A DNA stretch of 64,000 nucleotides from positions 1,142,740 through 1,206,739 of the forward strand of contig CAWGPF010000005.1 of NCBI GenBank assembly GCA_963824395.1, in the 5' to 3' direction. Below, in pieces: positions 18,019-25,514 of the stretch (its first letter is position 1; the number at the start of each line of letters is the position of its first letter). The stretch is from 13-2-20CM-66-19 sp963824395. Lineage in GTDB: Bacteria; Pseudomonadota; Gammaproteobacteria; Steroidobacterales; Steroidobacteraceae. The notes beneath the pieces are model-generated. The model saw only the letters and a list, made by a program, of their open reading frames with translations. It did not search any database and was not told the origin of the DNA. Made by a program: the position numbers and the translations under genes.

Positions 18019-18746
18019 ACGCGGTCAACCGCTATGCCGCGGTACCCGGCACCGGGGGGGCGGGCGATGAGCTGATCGTGCGGCATGCGGAGCTGGTGAA
18101 GCGCATTGCCTATCACCTGGCCGGGCGCCTGCCGCCCTCGGTTGCGGTGGAGGACCTGATCCAGGCGGGCATGCTCGGACTGATGGAGGCGGCGGCGAAC
18201 TGGTCTATGAATCGCGGTGCGAGTTTCGAGACATACGCGGGTATCCGTATCCGCGGGGCGATGATCGATGCCCTGCGCAAGCTTGACTGGGCGCCACGTT
18301 CGGTGCACCGCCAGGCGCGCGCGGTCGCGAGCGCCGTGCGCGAGATCGAGCAGCGCACCGGGCGTGACGCGCGCGACGCCGAAGTGGCCGAGCACATGGG
18401 GCTGTCGCTGGATGACTACCACCAGGCACTGCAGGATGCCGCCTGCTGCCAGCTGGCGAGTCTTGAGGACAATGGTGGCGACGGCCACGCGGATGACGCC
18501 GACCCCTTGCGCGACGCGTCCGATGATCAGTTCCGCGCCGCCCTTGCCGGCGCCATTGCCCGCCTGCCGGAACGCGAGCGCATGGTGATGTCGCTCTACT
18601 ACAGCGACGGGCTGAACCTGAAGGAGATCGGCGCGGTGCTCGATGTCACCGAGTCGCGGGTGTGCCAGCTGCACGGTCAGGCGCTCACGCGCTTGCGGGC
18701 GCGGCTCGCCAGCTGGCGCGATGCGGCCCCGGAGTCGCAGTCATGA
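18015..18746 (+). CDS. fliA: Flagellar sigma factor FliA (sigma-28)
   Basis: 243 residues from GTG 18015, which overlaps the fleN stop as GTGA; upstream in-frame starts lie inside fleN. Region 2 (LVKRIAYHLAGRLPPSVAVEDLIQAGMLGLMEAAANW ... FETYAGIRIRGAMIDALRKLDWAPRSVHRQ) and region 4 (LPERERMVMSLYYSDGLNLKEIGAVLDVTESRVCQLHGQAL) are both clear. It should read the sigma-28 sites found here ahead of flgM, fliC and fliS. FlgM, encoded at 22466, is its anti-sigma factor. Confidence 0.97.
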   Translation: MNAVNRYAAVPGTGGAGDELIVRHAELVKRIAYHLAGRLPPSVAVEDLIQAGMLGLMEAAANWSMNRGASFETYAGIRIRGAMIDALRKLDWAPRSVHRQARAVASAVREIEQRTGRDARDAEVAEHMGLSLDDYHQALQDAACCQLASLEDNGGDGHADDADPLRDASDDQFRAALAGAIARLPERERMVMSLYYSDGLNLKEIGAVLDVTESRVCQLHGQALTRLRARLASWRDAAPESQS

Positions 18747-18795
18747 GGGCGCCGCTCCACAAGGACTCTGCCCGATCCGCAGCGGATGAAGCACC

Positions 18796-19536
18796 GTGGA
18801 TGTCTTAAGTCTCACCGGCCTGTTCCTCGCCCTGTTTGCCGTGCTCGTGGGCGCGGTGCTCAAGGGTGCCGGCATCATGTCGCTCGTCTCGGCGGCAGCC
18901 TTCATGATCGTCGTGGTGGGCACCGTGGCCGCGATCTGCATCCAGACTCCCTGGACGGTGATGCGCCGCGCGCTCTCGATCTTCTCCTGGGTGGTGCGGC
19001 CGCCGCTCGGCGACGGACGCCTCCTGATCGTAAAGATCGTCGAGTGGAGCAACACGGCCCGCAAGCAGGGGCTGCTGGGTCTTGAGCCGCAGATCGCGCG
19101 CGAGCACGATGAGTTCGTACGCAAGGTGCTGCAGCTGGTCGTCGACGGCAACGAGCCCGACAGCATCGGTAATGTCATGAACGTGGAGCTGCAGGCGCGC
19201 GAGCACGCCGACATCACCGCCGCCAAGGTCTTCGAGGGCATGGGGATCTACTCCCCGACCCTTGGCATCATCGGCGCGGTGCTCGGCCTCATGGCCGTGC
19301 TGCAGAATCTCGCCGATCCGAGCAAGCTCGGGCACGGCATCGCCGCGGCCTTCACCGCGACCGTCTACGGCATCGGGCTTGCAAACCTCTTCTTCCTGCC
19401 GGTGGCCGCGAAACTGAAGCTCATCATTCAACGCCAGACGCAGCTGCGCGAGATGGTGATCGAGGGAATGCTGTCGATCGCGCAGGGCGACAACCCGCGC
19501 GCCATCGAGGCGAAACTGCAGGGCTACCTGCACTAG
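18796..19536 (+). CDS. motC: Flagellar stator protein MotC (MotA/PomA family)
   Basis: 246 residues from GTG 18796. Four TM segments (about 5–22, 28–50, 147–170, 180–202) fit MotA/PomA, and the loop and TM3–TM4 region includes FEGMGIYSPTLGIIGAVLGLMAVLQNLADPSKLGHGIAAAFTATVYGIGLANLFFLP. Length and opening (DVLSLTGLFLALFAVLVG) match Pseudomonas-type MotC rather than MotA. It lies 49 bp after fliA, where cheYZAB would be expected, and 11 bp before motD. Confidence 0.92.
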   Translation: MDVLSLTGLFLALFAVLVGAVLKGAGIMSLVSAAAFMIVVVGTVAAICIQTPWTVMRRALSIFSWVVRPPLGDGRLLIVKIVEWSNTARKQGLLGLEPQIAREHDEFVRKVLQLVVDGNEPDSIGNVMNVELQAREHADITAAKVFEGMGIYSPTLGIIGAVLGLMAVLQNLADPSKLGHGIAAAFTATVYGIGLANLFFLPVAAKLKLIIQRQTQLREMVIEGMLSIAQGDNPRAIEAKLQGYLH

Positions 19537-19547
19537 GGACCAGAGCC

Positions 19548-20489
19548 ATGAGCCGCCGACCGCGTCGCCACGAAGAGCACGTCAACCACGAAAGCTGGGC
19601 CATTCCCTATGGCGACCTGATCACACTGCTGCTCGCCTTCTTCGTGGTGATGTACGCCATCTCCTCGGTCAACGCCGGCAAGTATCGCGTGCTCTCCGAC
19701 TCGCTCTACACCGCCTTTCGCGGTACGCCGCGCACCCTGCAGCCGGTGCAGACGGGCGAAAAGGAAATGGGCAACGGGGTGGACGCGCGCACCGCCGTGC
19801 CGCCGCTGCTGCTCGGGAAGCCGCGCAGCGGGCCGGCGCGCGCCGAGACGGTGAATGCGCCGTCTGAGGAGGTCCGGGCGCGCAGCGCCGCCCTCGCCCA
19901 GGCGTCCGTGGCGCTTGCGCAGGTGGCCGACCAGGTGGAGCAGGCGATGGCGGACCTGATACGCAAGAATGTGGTGAAGGTACGCCGCACGGATCTGTGG
20001 ATCGAGGTGGAAATCCGCGCCGACCTCTTGTTCCCGAGTGGCAGCGCGCAGCTGTCCCCGGCCGCGACCGGCGTCATCGATGAGCTGGCGGACGTGCTCG
20101 CCCCGCTGCCGAATGCGGTGCGGGTCGAGGGCCACACCGACAACGTGCCGATCCGCAACGCGGTCTTCTACTCCAACTGGGAACTCTCGGCGGCGCGCGC
20201 CGGCAGTGTGGTGCGCATGCTTGCCGGCCACGGGGTCGGTGCGCAGCGCCTCGCCGTCGTCGGGCTCGGGGAGGAACATCCCGCGCAGAGCAACGACACC
20301 CCCCAGGGGCGCAACGCCAACCGCCGCGTGGTGGTGGTCATCCTCTCCACCGGACTCACCGACACCGACTCGCTGCAGCTTGGCGCGCCGCGCCCTCAGG
20401 TGCTGCCGCAGGCGCTCCCCACGCAGGCTGCGGCGCCACCGGCGGCGCCCGTGAGCCCGGCGGCACCTGGCACGGATCATGCAACCTGA
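19548..20489 (+). CDS. motD: Flagellar stator protein MotD (MotB family)
   Basis: 313 residues. The basic cytoplasmic N-terminus is followed by the TM PYGDLITLLLAFFVVMYAIS; Asp23 in it is the proton-carrying residue of MotB proteins. A plug/linker region follows, then an OmpA-like peptidoglycan-binding domain (about 155–265) with VEGHTDNVPI, SNWELSAARA and NRRVVVVI. The C-terminal ~45 residues are Pro/Ala-rich. With MotC it forms the torque-generating ion channel, which the Asp suggests is proton-driven. Confidence 0.94.
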   Translation: MSRRPRRHEEHVNHESWAIPYGDLITLLLAFFVVMYAISSVNAGKYRVLSDSLYTAFRGTPRTLQPVQTGEKEMGNGVDARTAVPPLLLGKPRSGPARAETVNAPSEEVRARSAALAQASVALAQVADQVEQAMADLIRKNVVKVRRTDLWIEVEIRADLLFPSGSAQLSPAATGVIDELADVLAPLPNAVRVEGHTDNVPIRNAVFYSNWELSAARAGSVVRMLAGHGVGAQRLAVVGLGEEHPAQSNDTPQGRNANRRVVVVILSTGLTDTDSLQLGAPRPQVLPQALPTQAAAPPAAPVSPAAPGTDHAT

Positions 20490-20555
20490 CCTGCGGGAGG
20501 GGAACGCCCGCGACGGCATTCCGACACGCGCCGGCTACGCGGCGCGCCCCCGCGA

Positions 20556-20571
20556 TGTGACACGTTTCACA
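20556..20571 (+). promoter_or_regulatory. CRP/Clp-type palindrome before the DUF2802 gene
   Basis: TGTGACACGTTTCACA matches the CRP-family consensus TGTGA-N6-TCACA at all ten fixed positions. It ends at the base where AGGAG, the ribosome-binding site of the next gene, begins. A protein bound here could block transcription or translation of that gene; no −35/−10 was identified, so function is unproven. Confidence 0.45.
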
Positions 20572-20583
20572 GGAGCCTGATGC

Positions 20584-20997
20584 ATGCTGAACTCAGTGCA
20601 ACAGCTGACGCTGGATGATTACCTGCTGGTCGGACGGGCGGTGTTCCTGGTGTTCTGCTTCGTGCTGGCCGCAGTCACCTTCGCCGCCTGGCGCGGCGCG
20701 GCCATCCGCCAGACCGAGCTGTCCACCGCTCACGACGCGGACATGGTGAAACGCCTCGATGGCCTGGACGCGCGTCTGGTTGCCACCCGCAGCGCCATCA
20801 CCCACATCACCGAGACCCTCGAGCGGGTGAGCCGCAAGGACACCGGCGGCAACCGCGCCCTCGCGGGCTACCCGATCGCCATCCGCCTCGCCCGCGGCGG
20901 CGCCGGCGTCGATGAGCTCATCGCGACCTGTGGCCTTTCGCCCAACGAGGCGGAGCTCGTCTGCCGCATCCACGGCGCGCCGGCAACGGCAGCCTAG
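20584..20997 (+). CDS. DUF2802 membrane-anchored protein
   Basis: 137 residues. One N-terminal TM (about 14–36, LLVGRAVFLVFCFVLAAVTFAAW) is followed by a coiled stretch and the conserved C-terminal motif GYPIAIRLARGGAGVDELIATCGLSPNEAELVCRIHG, which identifies the DUF2802 family. In Pseudomonas-type loci this gene follows motCD–parC–parP–cheW. Here it keeps its place but those three genes are missing. The function of the family is not established; the HTH-like C-terminus is only suggestive. Confidence 0.85.
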   Translation: MLNSVQQLTLDDYLLVGRAVFLVFCFVLAAVTFAAWRGAAIRQTELSTAHDADMVKRLDGLDARLVATRSAITHITETLERVSRKDTGGNRALAGYPIAIRLARGGAGVDELIATCGLSPNEAELVCRIHGAPATAA

Positions 20998-21053
20998 CGA
21001 CCTAGCGACCACGCACCCATTCTTCACCCGTGACCCCACGACAGGACGTCCCC

Positions 21054-21935
21054 ATGGCCGCCACGCCAGCAACCTCTCCCAAACCCGAGCACGACGTAGC
21101 CTTCGCCTTCGTGCAGGACCTCGCAGCCGAGCTCAACAGCGGCAAGGTCGAGCTGCCGAGCTTCCCCGACATCGCGCTGCGCGTGCGCCAGGTGCTCGCC
21201 GATGAGCTGGTGCCGACAGAACAGGTGGTGCGGATCATCAACTCCGAGCCGGCACTGGCCGCGCAGCTGCTACGCATCTCGAATTCGCGCGCGCTGAACG
21301 CGACCGGCAAGCAGCATACCGACCTGCGCACGGCGGTAGCGCGCATGGGGTTCAACCTCGTGCGCAGCGCCGCGATCAGCTTCGCCATGGCGCAGCTGAA
21401 GAAGGTCGAGGCGCTCAAAGGCCTCGAGAAGCCTCTCGAGCAGCTGTGGCAGCGCAGCGCCGCGGTAGCGGCCATGTGCCACGCCGTGGCGCGGCGCCAC
21501 AGCACCATCAACCCCGACAAGGCGCTGCTGGCGGGCATGCTGCATGGCTTCGGACGCCTGTACATTCTGACCCGCGCGGCGCGCCATCCGGCCCTCTTCA
21601 CCGACGCCGGCGCACTAAACGCCATCATCCGTGACTGGAGCGCGCCCATCGCCAAGGCGCTGCTGGAGAACTGGTCGATGCCCGAGGAAATCATCACGGC
21701 GGTGAGTGAGTACGAGGACCCGGACCGCGACCACGACGGGCCGCCTGATCTCACCGACGTGCTGCAGGTGAGCTGGATGCTCGCCGTGTTCCGGCAGTGG
21801 CCGGAGTCGATCGAGCTGAACCTGCAGGGCGTCAGCGCCTGCCGGCGGCTGCACATGGACCTGAACGCCTACGAGAAGCTGATGAGCGAGTGCGACGGCG
21901 AGGTCGACGCGCTGCGCCAGGCGCTCGGGATGTAG
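21054..21935 (+). CDS. HDOD domain signalling protein
   Basis: 293 residues from ATG 21054, which has AGGA 8 bp upstream; a GTG at 21030 in frame has no such site. The HDOD domain covers about residues 30–235, with LPSFPDIALRVRQVL, INSEPALAAQLLRISNS, and a hydrolase-like stretch ALLAGMLHGFGRLYIL. HDOD proteins resemble HD-GYP proteins but usually lack full metal-binding residues and act as signalling scaffolds. It is convergent with flgN and is probably the last gene of the rightward flagellar transcript. Confidence 0.88.
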   Translation: MAATPATSPKPEHDVAFAFVQDLAAELNSGKVELPSFPDIALRVRQVLADELVPTEQVVRIINSEPALAAQLLRISNSRALNATGKQHTDLRTAVARMGFNLVRSAAISFAMAQLKKVEALKGLEKPLEQLWQRSAAVAAMCHAVARRHSTINPDKALLAGMLHGFGRLYILTRAARHPALFTDAGALNAIIRDWSAPIAKALLENWSMPEEIITAVSEYEDPDRDHDGPPDLTDVLQVSWMLAVFRQWPESIELNLQGVSACRRLHMDLNAYEKLMSECDGEVDALRQALGM

Positions 21936-21948
21936 GGGCGCGAAGCCA

Positions 21949-21963
21949 CTCCCGCTGCGGGAG
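21949..21963. terminator. Short hairpin between HDOD gene and flgN
   Basis: CTCCCG-CTG-CGGGAG lies in the 36-bp gap between two convergent genes. The stem is GC-rich but no T-run follows on either strand, so it may be a weak bidirectional terminator. Confidence 0.35.
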
Positions 21964-21971
21964 CGGCAGTT

Positions 21972-22454
21972 TCAGACCGTGCCGAGCACGCGCCCGGGAG
22001 ACGCGGCGGCCAGATCGCCGCGCGGGCCGTAGGTGGCCGCGCGATCGGTGCGGCCCCGCAGGGCGCGCAACCGCTCATCGACGCGCTTCAGGTGCGCGCT
22101 CACCATCAGGCCGTTGCGATCATTCAGCTGGCGGCACTTGAGGGCGCGCTCGCGGCACTCGCGCAGCTGCGCCGCGAGGGCGCCCTGCGAGTCGCACCAG
22201 CGCAGGAGGCGCACCAGGCCGGCCGCATCGGCGCTCTGCCCGTGCATGCTGCACAGTGAGTTGCGCTGCGCTTCGGTCTGCGCAAGCAGTGCCACCTGCG
22301 CCTGCCGCAGCGCGGTCGAGCGCTCCAGGGCCTTGAGATCACCGGAGGCGATGACGCCCCGCTCCTGCTCGAGGAGCTTGTGGAGGATCTCCAGGAGCTT
22401 CAGTTCCTCCTGGATAAGTTCCGCGAGATGCTCGCGGCACAACGAAGCTTCCAT
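21972..22454 (-). CDS. flgN: Flagellar chaperone FlgN
   Basis: 160 residues, almost wholly helical (LAELIQEELKLLEILHKLLEQERGVIASGDLKALE), which is the FlgN fold. FlgN is the export chaperone for the hook–filament junction proteins FlgK and FlgL. It starts 11 bp downstream of the flgM stop, so the two form an operon read leftwards from the sigma-28 promoter at 22870–22896. Confidence 0.88.
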   Translation of the reverse strand: MEASLCREHLAELIQEELKLLEILHKLLEQERGVIASGDLKALERSTALRQAQVALLAQTEAQRNSLCSMHGQSADAAGLVRLLRWCDSQGALAAQLRECRERALKCRQLNDRNGLMVSAHLKRVDERLRALRGRTDRAATYGPRGDLAAASPGRVLGTV

Positions 22455-22465
22455 GCCTTGAGGGC

Positions 22466-22840
22466 CTAGGGCTCTTCGGCGGAACCGGGGGTGGCGTGCG
22501 GGGCGACCGGGCCGCCGTGCAGCCCCGAGAGCGCCTGCTCGACCTGCAGCAGCCCTGCGGCCACGTGCTCCGGCTGCACCTTGTAGGTTCCCGCTTCGAT
22601 CGCGCTGCGGATCGCGGCCACCCGGGCCGGGTCGACCGCGGGCGCCTCGCGCAGCGCCGGCTCCAACAGTGCCAGGCGGGCCGCGGTATCGGTGATGTGG
22701 ACATCGTGCGAGGCGGCCGAGACTTCCGCATCGGGCGTGCCTCCCGCCCCGGCGGCGCTGGTGCCGGTGGTGCGGGCCGTCCCCACGGAAGGGGCGCCGC
22801 CCTGGGCGCCTGCATTTAACTCATTGATCTTGTGGGGCAC
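22466..22840 (-). CDS. flgM: Anti-sigma-28 factor FlgM
   Basis: 124 residues from a GTG at 22838–22840 with GGAGG five bases upstream; longer open frames run through flgA and are ignored. FlgM holds FliA inactive until it is exported through the finished hook. The N-terminus (PHKINELNAG) and C-terminal half (VHITDTAARLALLEPALREAPAVDPARVAAIRSAIEAGTYKVQPEHVAAGLLQVEQAL) fit the sigma-28-binding region. The middle is flexible (Gly/Ala/Thr), and about 18 residues extend beyond the usual end. Confidence 0.93.
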   Translation of the reverse strand: MPHKINELNAGAQGGAPSVGTARTTGTSAAGAGGTPDAEVSAASHDVHITDTAARLALLEPALREAPAVDPARVAAIRSAIEAGTYKVQPEHVAAGLLQVEQALSGLHGGPVAPHATPGSAEEP

Positions 22841-22869
22841 GTCGGCCTCCTTCCAGTGCTCGAACCCCG

Positions 22870-22896
22870 TTAACGGCCCGCGGCACAATATCTTTA
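22870..22896 (-). promoter_or_regulatory. Sigma-28 promoter of flgMN
   Basis: Read leftwards: TAAA (22896–22893), 15 bases, GCCGTTAA (22877–22870). This fits TAAA-N15-GCCGATAA with one mismatch. The −35 element overlaps the TAA stop of flgA, so flgMN can be transcribed by FliA separately from flgA, giving the usual FliA–FlgM feedback loop. Confidence 0.85.
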
Positions 22897-23622
22897 GGGT
22901 GTGGCATAGACAATTCCCGTGGCGTCCACGACGCCCTGCACGATCTTCTGTGAGGCGAGGTTCTGCACGCGAACGCGCGTGCCCTCGCGGGCGTCCTCGA
23001 GCGCGCGACCGGGGGCGCGTACTTCGATGCCGGGCGCCGCGGCGACCACCGTGACCGACTGTCCCTGGCGCACCACGTAGTCCGCCTGAAACAGGTCCGC
23101 GGTGAGGGCAGTGCCGGCCGGGAGGTTGCGGATGAGCGTGCGGTGCGCCAGCGCATTGGCGTCGCTGAGGTAGGCGCTGCCCAGGCCCGCGACGCGACGG
23201 CTCTCCGCCGCCACGTCCTGCGCACCGAGGCGCGCGCCGCGCGCCTGTGTCTGGCGCAGCACCAGCACCTGGATGTCCGACTCGAGGGTCACGGGCACGT
23301 ACAGCGCCCAAACCGCAGGCGGCGTCGTGCAGCTCACGCGCACCGTGACCCGGGCGCCAAATTCCGCCGGCCCGAGCGGCGCCGTGCTCAATGCCTTAGG
23401 GCAGCCCGGCAGGCGCAACCGCGCATCGGGCTCGTTCGCCTGTACGTGCACCTCGTAACTCACGCCGCGCAGCTGCGCGCGCACCTGAGCCTCCGCGGCG
23501 TGGGCGATGGCCGACAGTGGTTCGGGATCCGCCACGGCCGCGGCGGCGCCCGCGAGCGGCGCCACGGCACACAGCAGTGCCGTGAACACGCGGTGGCGAC
23601 GAACTATTGACGCTTTGGGCAT
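22894..23622 (-). CDS. flgA: Flagellar P-ring assembly chaperone FlgA
   Basis: 242 residues from the ATG at 23620–23622, with AGGAG upstream. A signal peptide (about residues 1–30, FTALLCAVAPLAGAAAAVADP) directs it to the periplasm, where it helps FlgI form the P ring. The C-terminal SAF domain contains RGARLGAQDVAAESRRVAGLGSAYLSDANALAHRTLIRNLPAGTALTADLFQ and ends GTRVRVQNLASQKIVQGVVDATGIVYATP. It is preceded by its own sigma-54 site and followed by flgMN. Confidence 0.94.
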   Translation of the reverse strand: MPKASIVRRHRVFTALLCAVAPLAGAAAAVADPEPLSAIAHAAEAQVRAQLRGVSYEVHVQANEPDARLRLPGCPKALSTAPLGPAEFGARVTVRVSCTTPPAVWALYVPVTLESDIQVLVLRQTQARGARLGAQDVAAESRRVAGLGSAYLSDANALAHRTLIRNLPAGTALTADLFQADYVVRQGQSVTVVAAAPGIEVRAPGRALEDAREGTRVRVQNLASQKIVQGVVDATGIVYATP

Positions 23623-23659
23623 GGCGGGAGCTCCTGCGGATCGTTGACGCAGGAAATAG

Positions 23660-23675
23660 TGCAAGCGCCGCGCCA
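23660..23675 (-). promoter_or_regulatory. Sigma-54 promoter of flgA
   Basis: Read leftwards: TGGCGC, five bases, TTGCA. The −24 GG and −12 GC have correct spacing with one departure from TGGCAC. It lies about 38 bp before the flgA ATG, back to back with the flgB promoter. Confidence 0.75.
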
Positions 23676-23697
23676 GCGGCGGCCTCCGGTGCTCCAA

Positions 23698-23715
23698 GCG
23701 GCAAGTGCTTGCCGC
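23698..23715. promoter_or_regulatory. Palindrome between divergent flgA and flgB sigma-54 promoters
   Basis: GCGGCAAG-TG-CTTGCCGC, eight-base perfect arms. It sits about 23 bp upstream of the flgA −24 and 75 bp upstream of the flgB −24. This is a plausible shared enhancer for a sigma-54 activator such as the FleR-like protein at 461–1471 (inference). A looser GTGA-N6-TCAC palindrome follows at 23723–23736. Confidence 0.5.
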
Positions 23716-23789
23716 CGCGCGCGTGACGCGGTTCACCTTTCTTCGTGGTGCCCGCCCCGCGCGTGCCTCGCAACACCGCCAGGAGCGGC

Positions 23790-23805
23790 TGGCACGCGTC
23801 TTGCT
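23790..23805 (+). promoter_or_regulatory. Sigma-54 promoter of the flgB operon
   Basis: TGGCAC, GCGTC, TTGCT: consensus −24/−12 elements, 35 bp before the flgB ATG. It should drive flgBCDE and possibly the genes through flgL. Confidence 0.9.
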
Positions 23806-23839
23806 TTACCGATGTCAGGCTTTTTTCGGAGATGACTCC

Positions 23840-24250
23840 ATGCCGCTGAGTCTCGATACGTATCTGGGTGTGCATCAGGACGCACTGCGCCTGTATGGCC
23901 GCCGCACGGCGGTGCTCGCCAACAATCTCGCGAACGCGGACACTCCGGGCTTCAAGGCCCAGGACCTCGACTTCAAGAGCCTGCTGAGTGCCGGCAGCGG
24001 CGCCGGCACAAACAGCGCGCTGCCGCTCGCGGCCACCCATGCCGTGCACGTGAGCACGGCGCCCACGCTGCCCACCGCCGGCAGCGCACTGAAGTACCGC
24101 GTACCGCTCGCCCCCTCCCTCGATGGCAACACCGTGGACCCCCAGCTCGAGCAGGCCGCGTTCGCCGACAACACCGTGCGCTACCAGGCAGCACTGACCT
24201 TTCTGTCGGACAAGTTCAAGACCCTGATGACGGCGATCACCGGTCAGTAG
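23840..24250 (+). CDS. flgB: Flagellar proximal rod protein FlgB
   Basis: 136 residues from ATG 23840 with GGAGA upstream; the open frame extends 45 codons further but across the promoter. It has the rod/hook N-terminal motif AVLANNLANADTPGFKAQDLDF and the C-terminal helix NTVRYQAALTFLSDKFKTLMTAI. FlgB is the first rod protein after FliE. It starts the flgB–L operon. Confidence 0.96.
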   Translation: MPLSLDTYLGVHQDALRLYGRRTAVLANNLANADTPGFKAQDLDFKSLLSAGSGAGTNSALPLAATHAVHVSTAPTLPTAGSALKYRVPLAPSLDGNTVDPQLEQAAFADNTVRYQAALTFLSDKFKTLMTAITGQ

Positions 24251-24278
24251 CCGCACCGCACCTCTTACAGGAACGACC

Positions 24279-24701
24279 ATGTCCTCATTCAAGGTTTTCG
24301 AAATCGCCGGCTCCGGACTGTCCGCGCAGTCGGTGCGGCTGAATACCGTCGCCAGCAACCTCGCCAACGCCGACAGCGTGAGCGGCGACCCGGCCTCGGT
24401 GTACAAGGCGCGCCACCCGGTGTTCCAGGCCGTGCACGCGGCGCTGAACTCGGCCGGGGCCGCCGCGGGCGGGGCTGCGGTGCGCGTCACCGGCATCGCC
24501 GAGAGCAACGCGCCGGCCACCGTCCGGCACGACCCCGGTAACCCGCTCGCCGACACCCAGGGCAACGTCTACGCGCCAAACGTCAACGTCATCGAGGAGA
24601 TGACCGACATGATCTCCGCCTCGCGCGCCTACCAGAACGACATCGAGGTCATGAGCACCGCCAAGGACCTGATGACGGCCACCCTCAAGCTCGGCCAGTG
24701 A
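24279..24701 (+). CDS. flgC: Flagellar proximal rod protein FlgC
   Basis: 140 residues. N-terminal SGLSAQSVRLNTVASNLANADS and C-terminal PNVNVIEEMTDMISASRAYQNDIEVMSTAKDLMTATLKLG are classic FlgC. It is built onto FlgB in the rod. It lies 28 bp after flgB. Confidence 0.97.
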   Translation: MSSFKVFEIAGSGLSAQSVRLNTVASNLANADSVSGDPASVYKARHPVFQAVHAALNSAGAAAGGAAVRVTGIAESNAPATVRHDPGNPLADTQGNVYAPNVNVIEEMTDMISASRAYQNDIEVMSTAKDLMTATLKLGQ

Positions 24702-24736
24702 TCCCGACACTTCACCGCATTCTTTAAGGACCCACG

Positions 24737-25486
24737 ATGTCGCACCACTCCATACCTTTGGGACTCGTCACCCACGTTCACGCCGCGAGCAGCACTTCGG
24801 GCTCCGGCACCACCGGCAGCTCGGGCAGCAGCGCCACCGACAGCAGCACCTCGAGCGCCGCCGCCGGGCTCGCCGCGCTGCCTGCGAACATGCAGATCAG
24901 CCAGGCAGGCTTCCTGCAGCTGATCAGCACCCAGATGCAGAACCAGGACCCGCTGAATCCGACCGATCCGACGCAGTTCCTGGCGCAGGTCGAAGGCCTG
25001 AGCGAGGTCTCGAGCCTGCAGAGCCTGCAGACCTCGATCACCGGGCTCGCCTCGGGGCTGCAGGCCTCGCAGGTCATCAGCGGCACCTCCCTGCTCGGGC
25101 ACTCCGTACTCGCCCCGGGCAGCACCGCCACCATCGCCACCGGGGGCACCGTCAACGGCGCGGTGAGCGCACCCTCGGGCGCGAGCAGTCTTGCGGTTTC
25201 GGTCACGAGCGCAAGCGGCGCGCTGGTGAACGCGTTCAATGTCAGCCCGCAGGCCAGCGGCTACACGCCTATCAGCTGGAACGGCACGACCAGCACCGGG
25301 GCGAGCGCCCCTGCCGGCCAGTACACGATTCAGGTCAACGCCCAGGTCGGCAATGCCACGCAATCGGTGAGCCCGCTGCTTTACAGCCAGGTGACGAGCG
25401 TGACCATCGACCCGTCTACCCAGGCGCTCGACCTCAACACCAACAACGGCACGATTCCCTTGAGTTCCGTGGTCAACATCCAGTAG
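24737..25486 (+). CDS. flgD: Hook-capping protein FlgD
   Basis: 249 residues. FlgD is the temporary scaffold at the tip of the growing hook. After a Ser/Thr/Gly-rich head, the conserved FlgD motif runs ISQAGFLQLISTQMQNQDPLNPTDPTQFLAQVEGLSEVSSLQ (about 54–95). A beta-rich C-terminal part contains the FLG tudor/Ig-like region (YTPISWNGTTSTGASAPAGQYTIQV). It is preceded by AAGGA. Confidence 0.95.
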   Translation: MSHHSIPLGLVTHVHAASSTSGSGTTGSSGSSATDSSTSSAAAGLAALPANMQISQAGFLQLISTQMQNQDPLNPTDPTQFLAQVEGLSEVSSLQSLQTSITGLASGLQASQVISGTSLLGHSVLAPGSTATIATGGTVNGAVSAPSGASSLAVSVTSASGALVNAFNVSPQASGYTPISWNGTTSTGASAPAGQYTIQVNAQVGNATQSVSPLLYSQVTSVTIDPSTQALDLNTNNGTIPLSSVVNIQ

Positions 25487-25514
25487 CCAACCATTTAATT
25501 ACGGAGATATCCGC

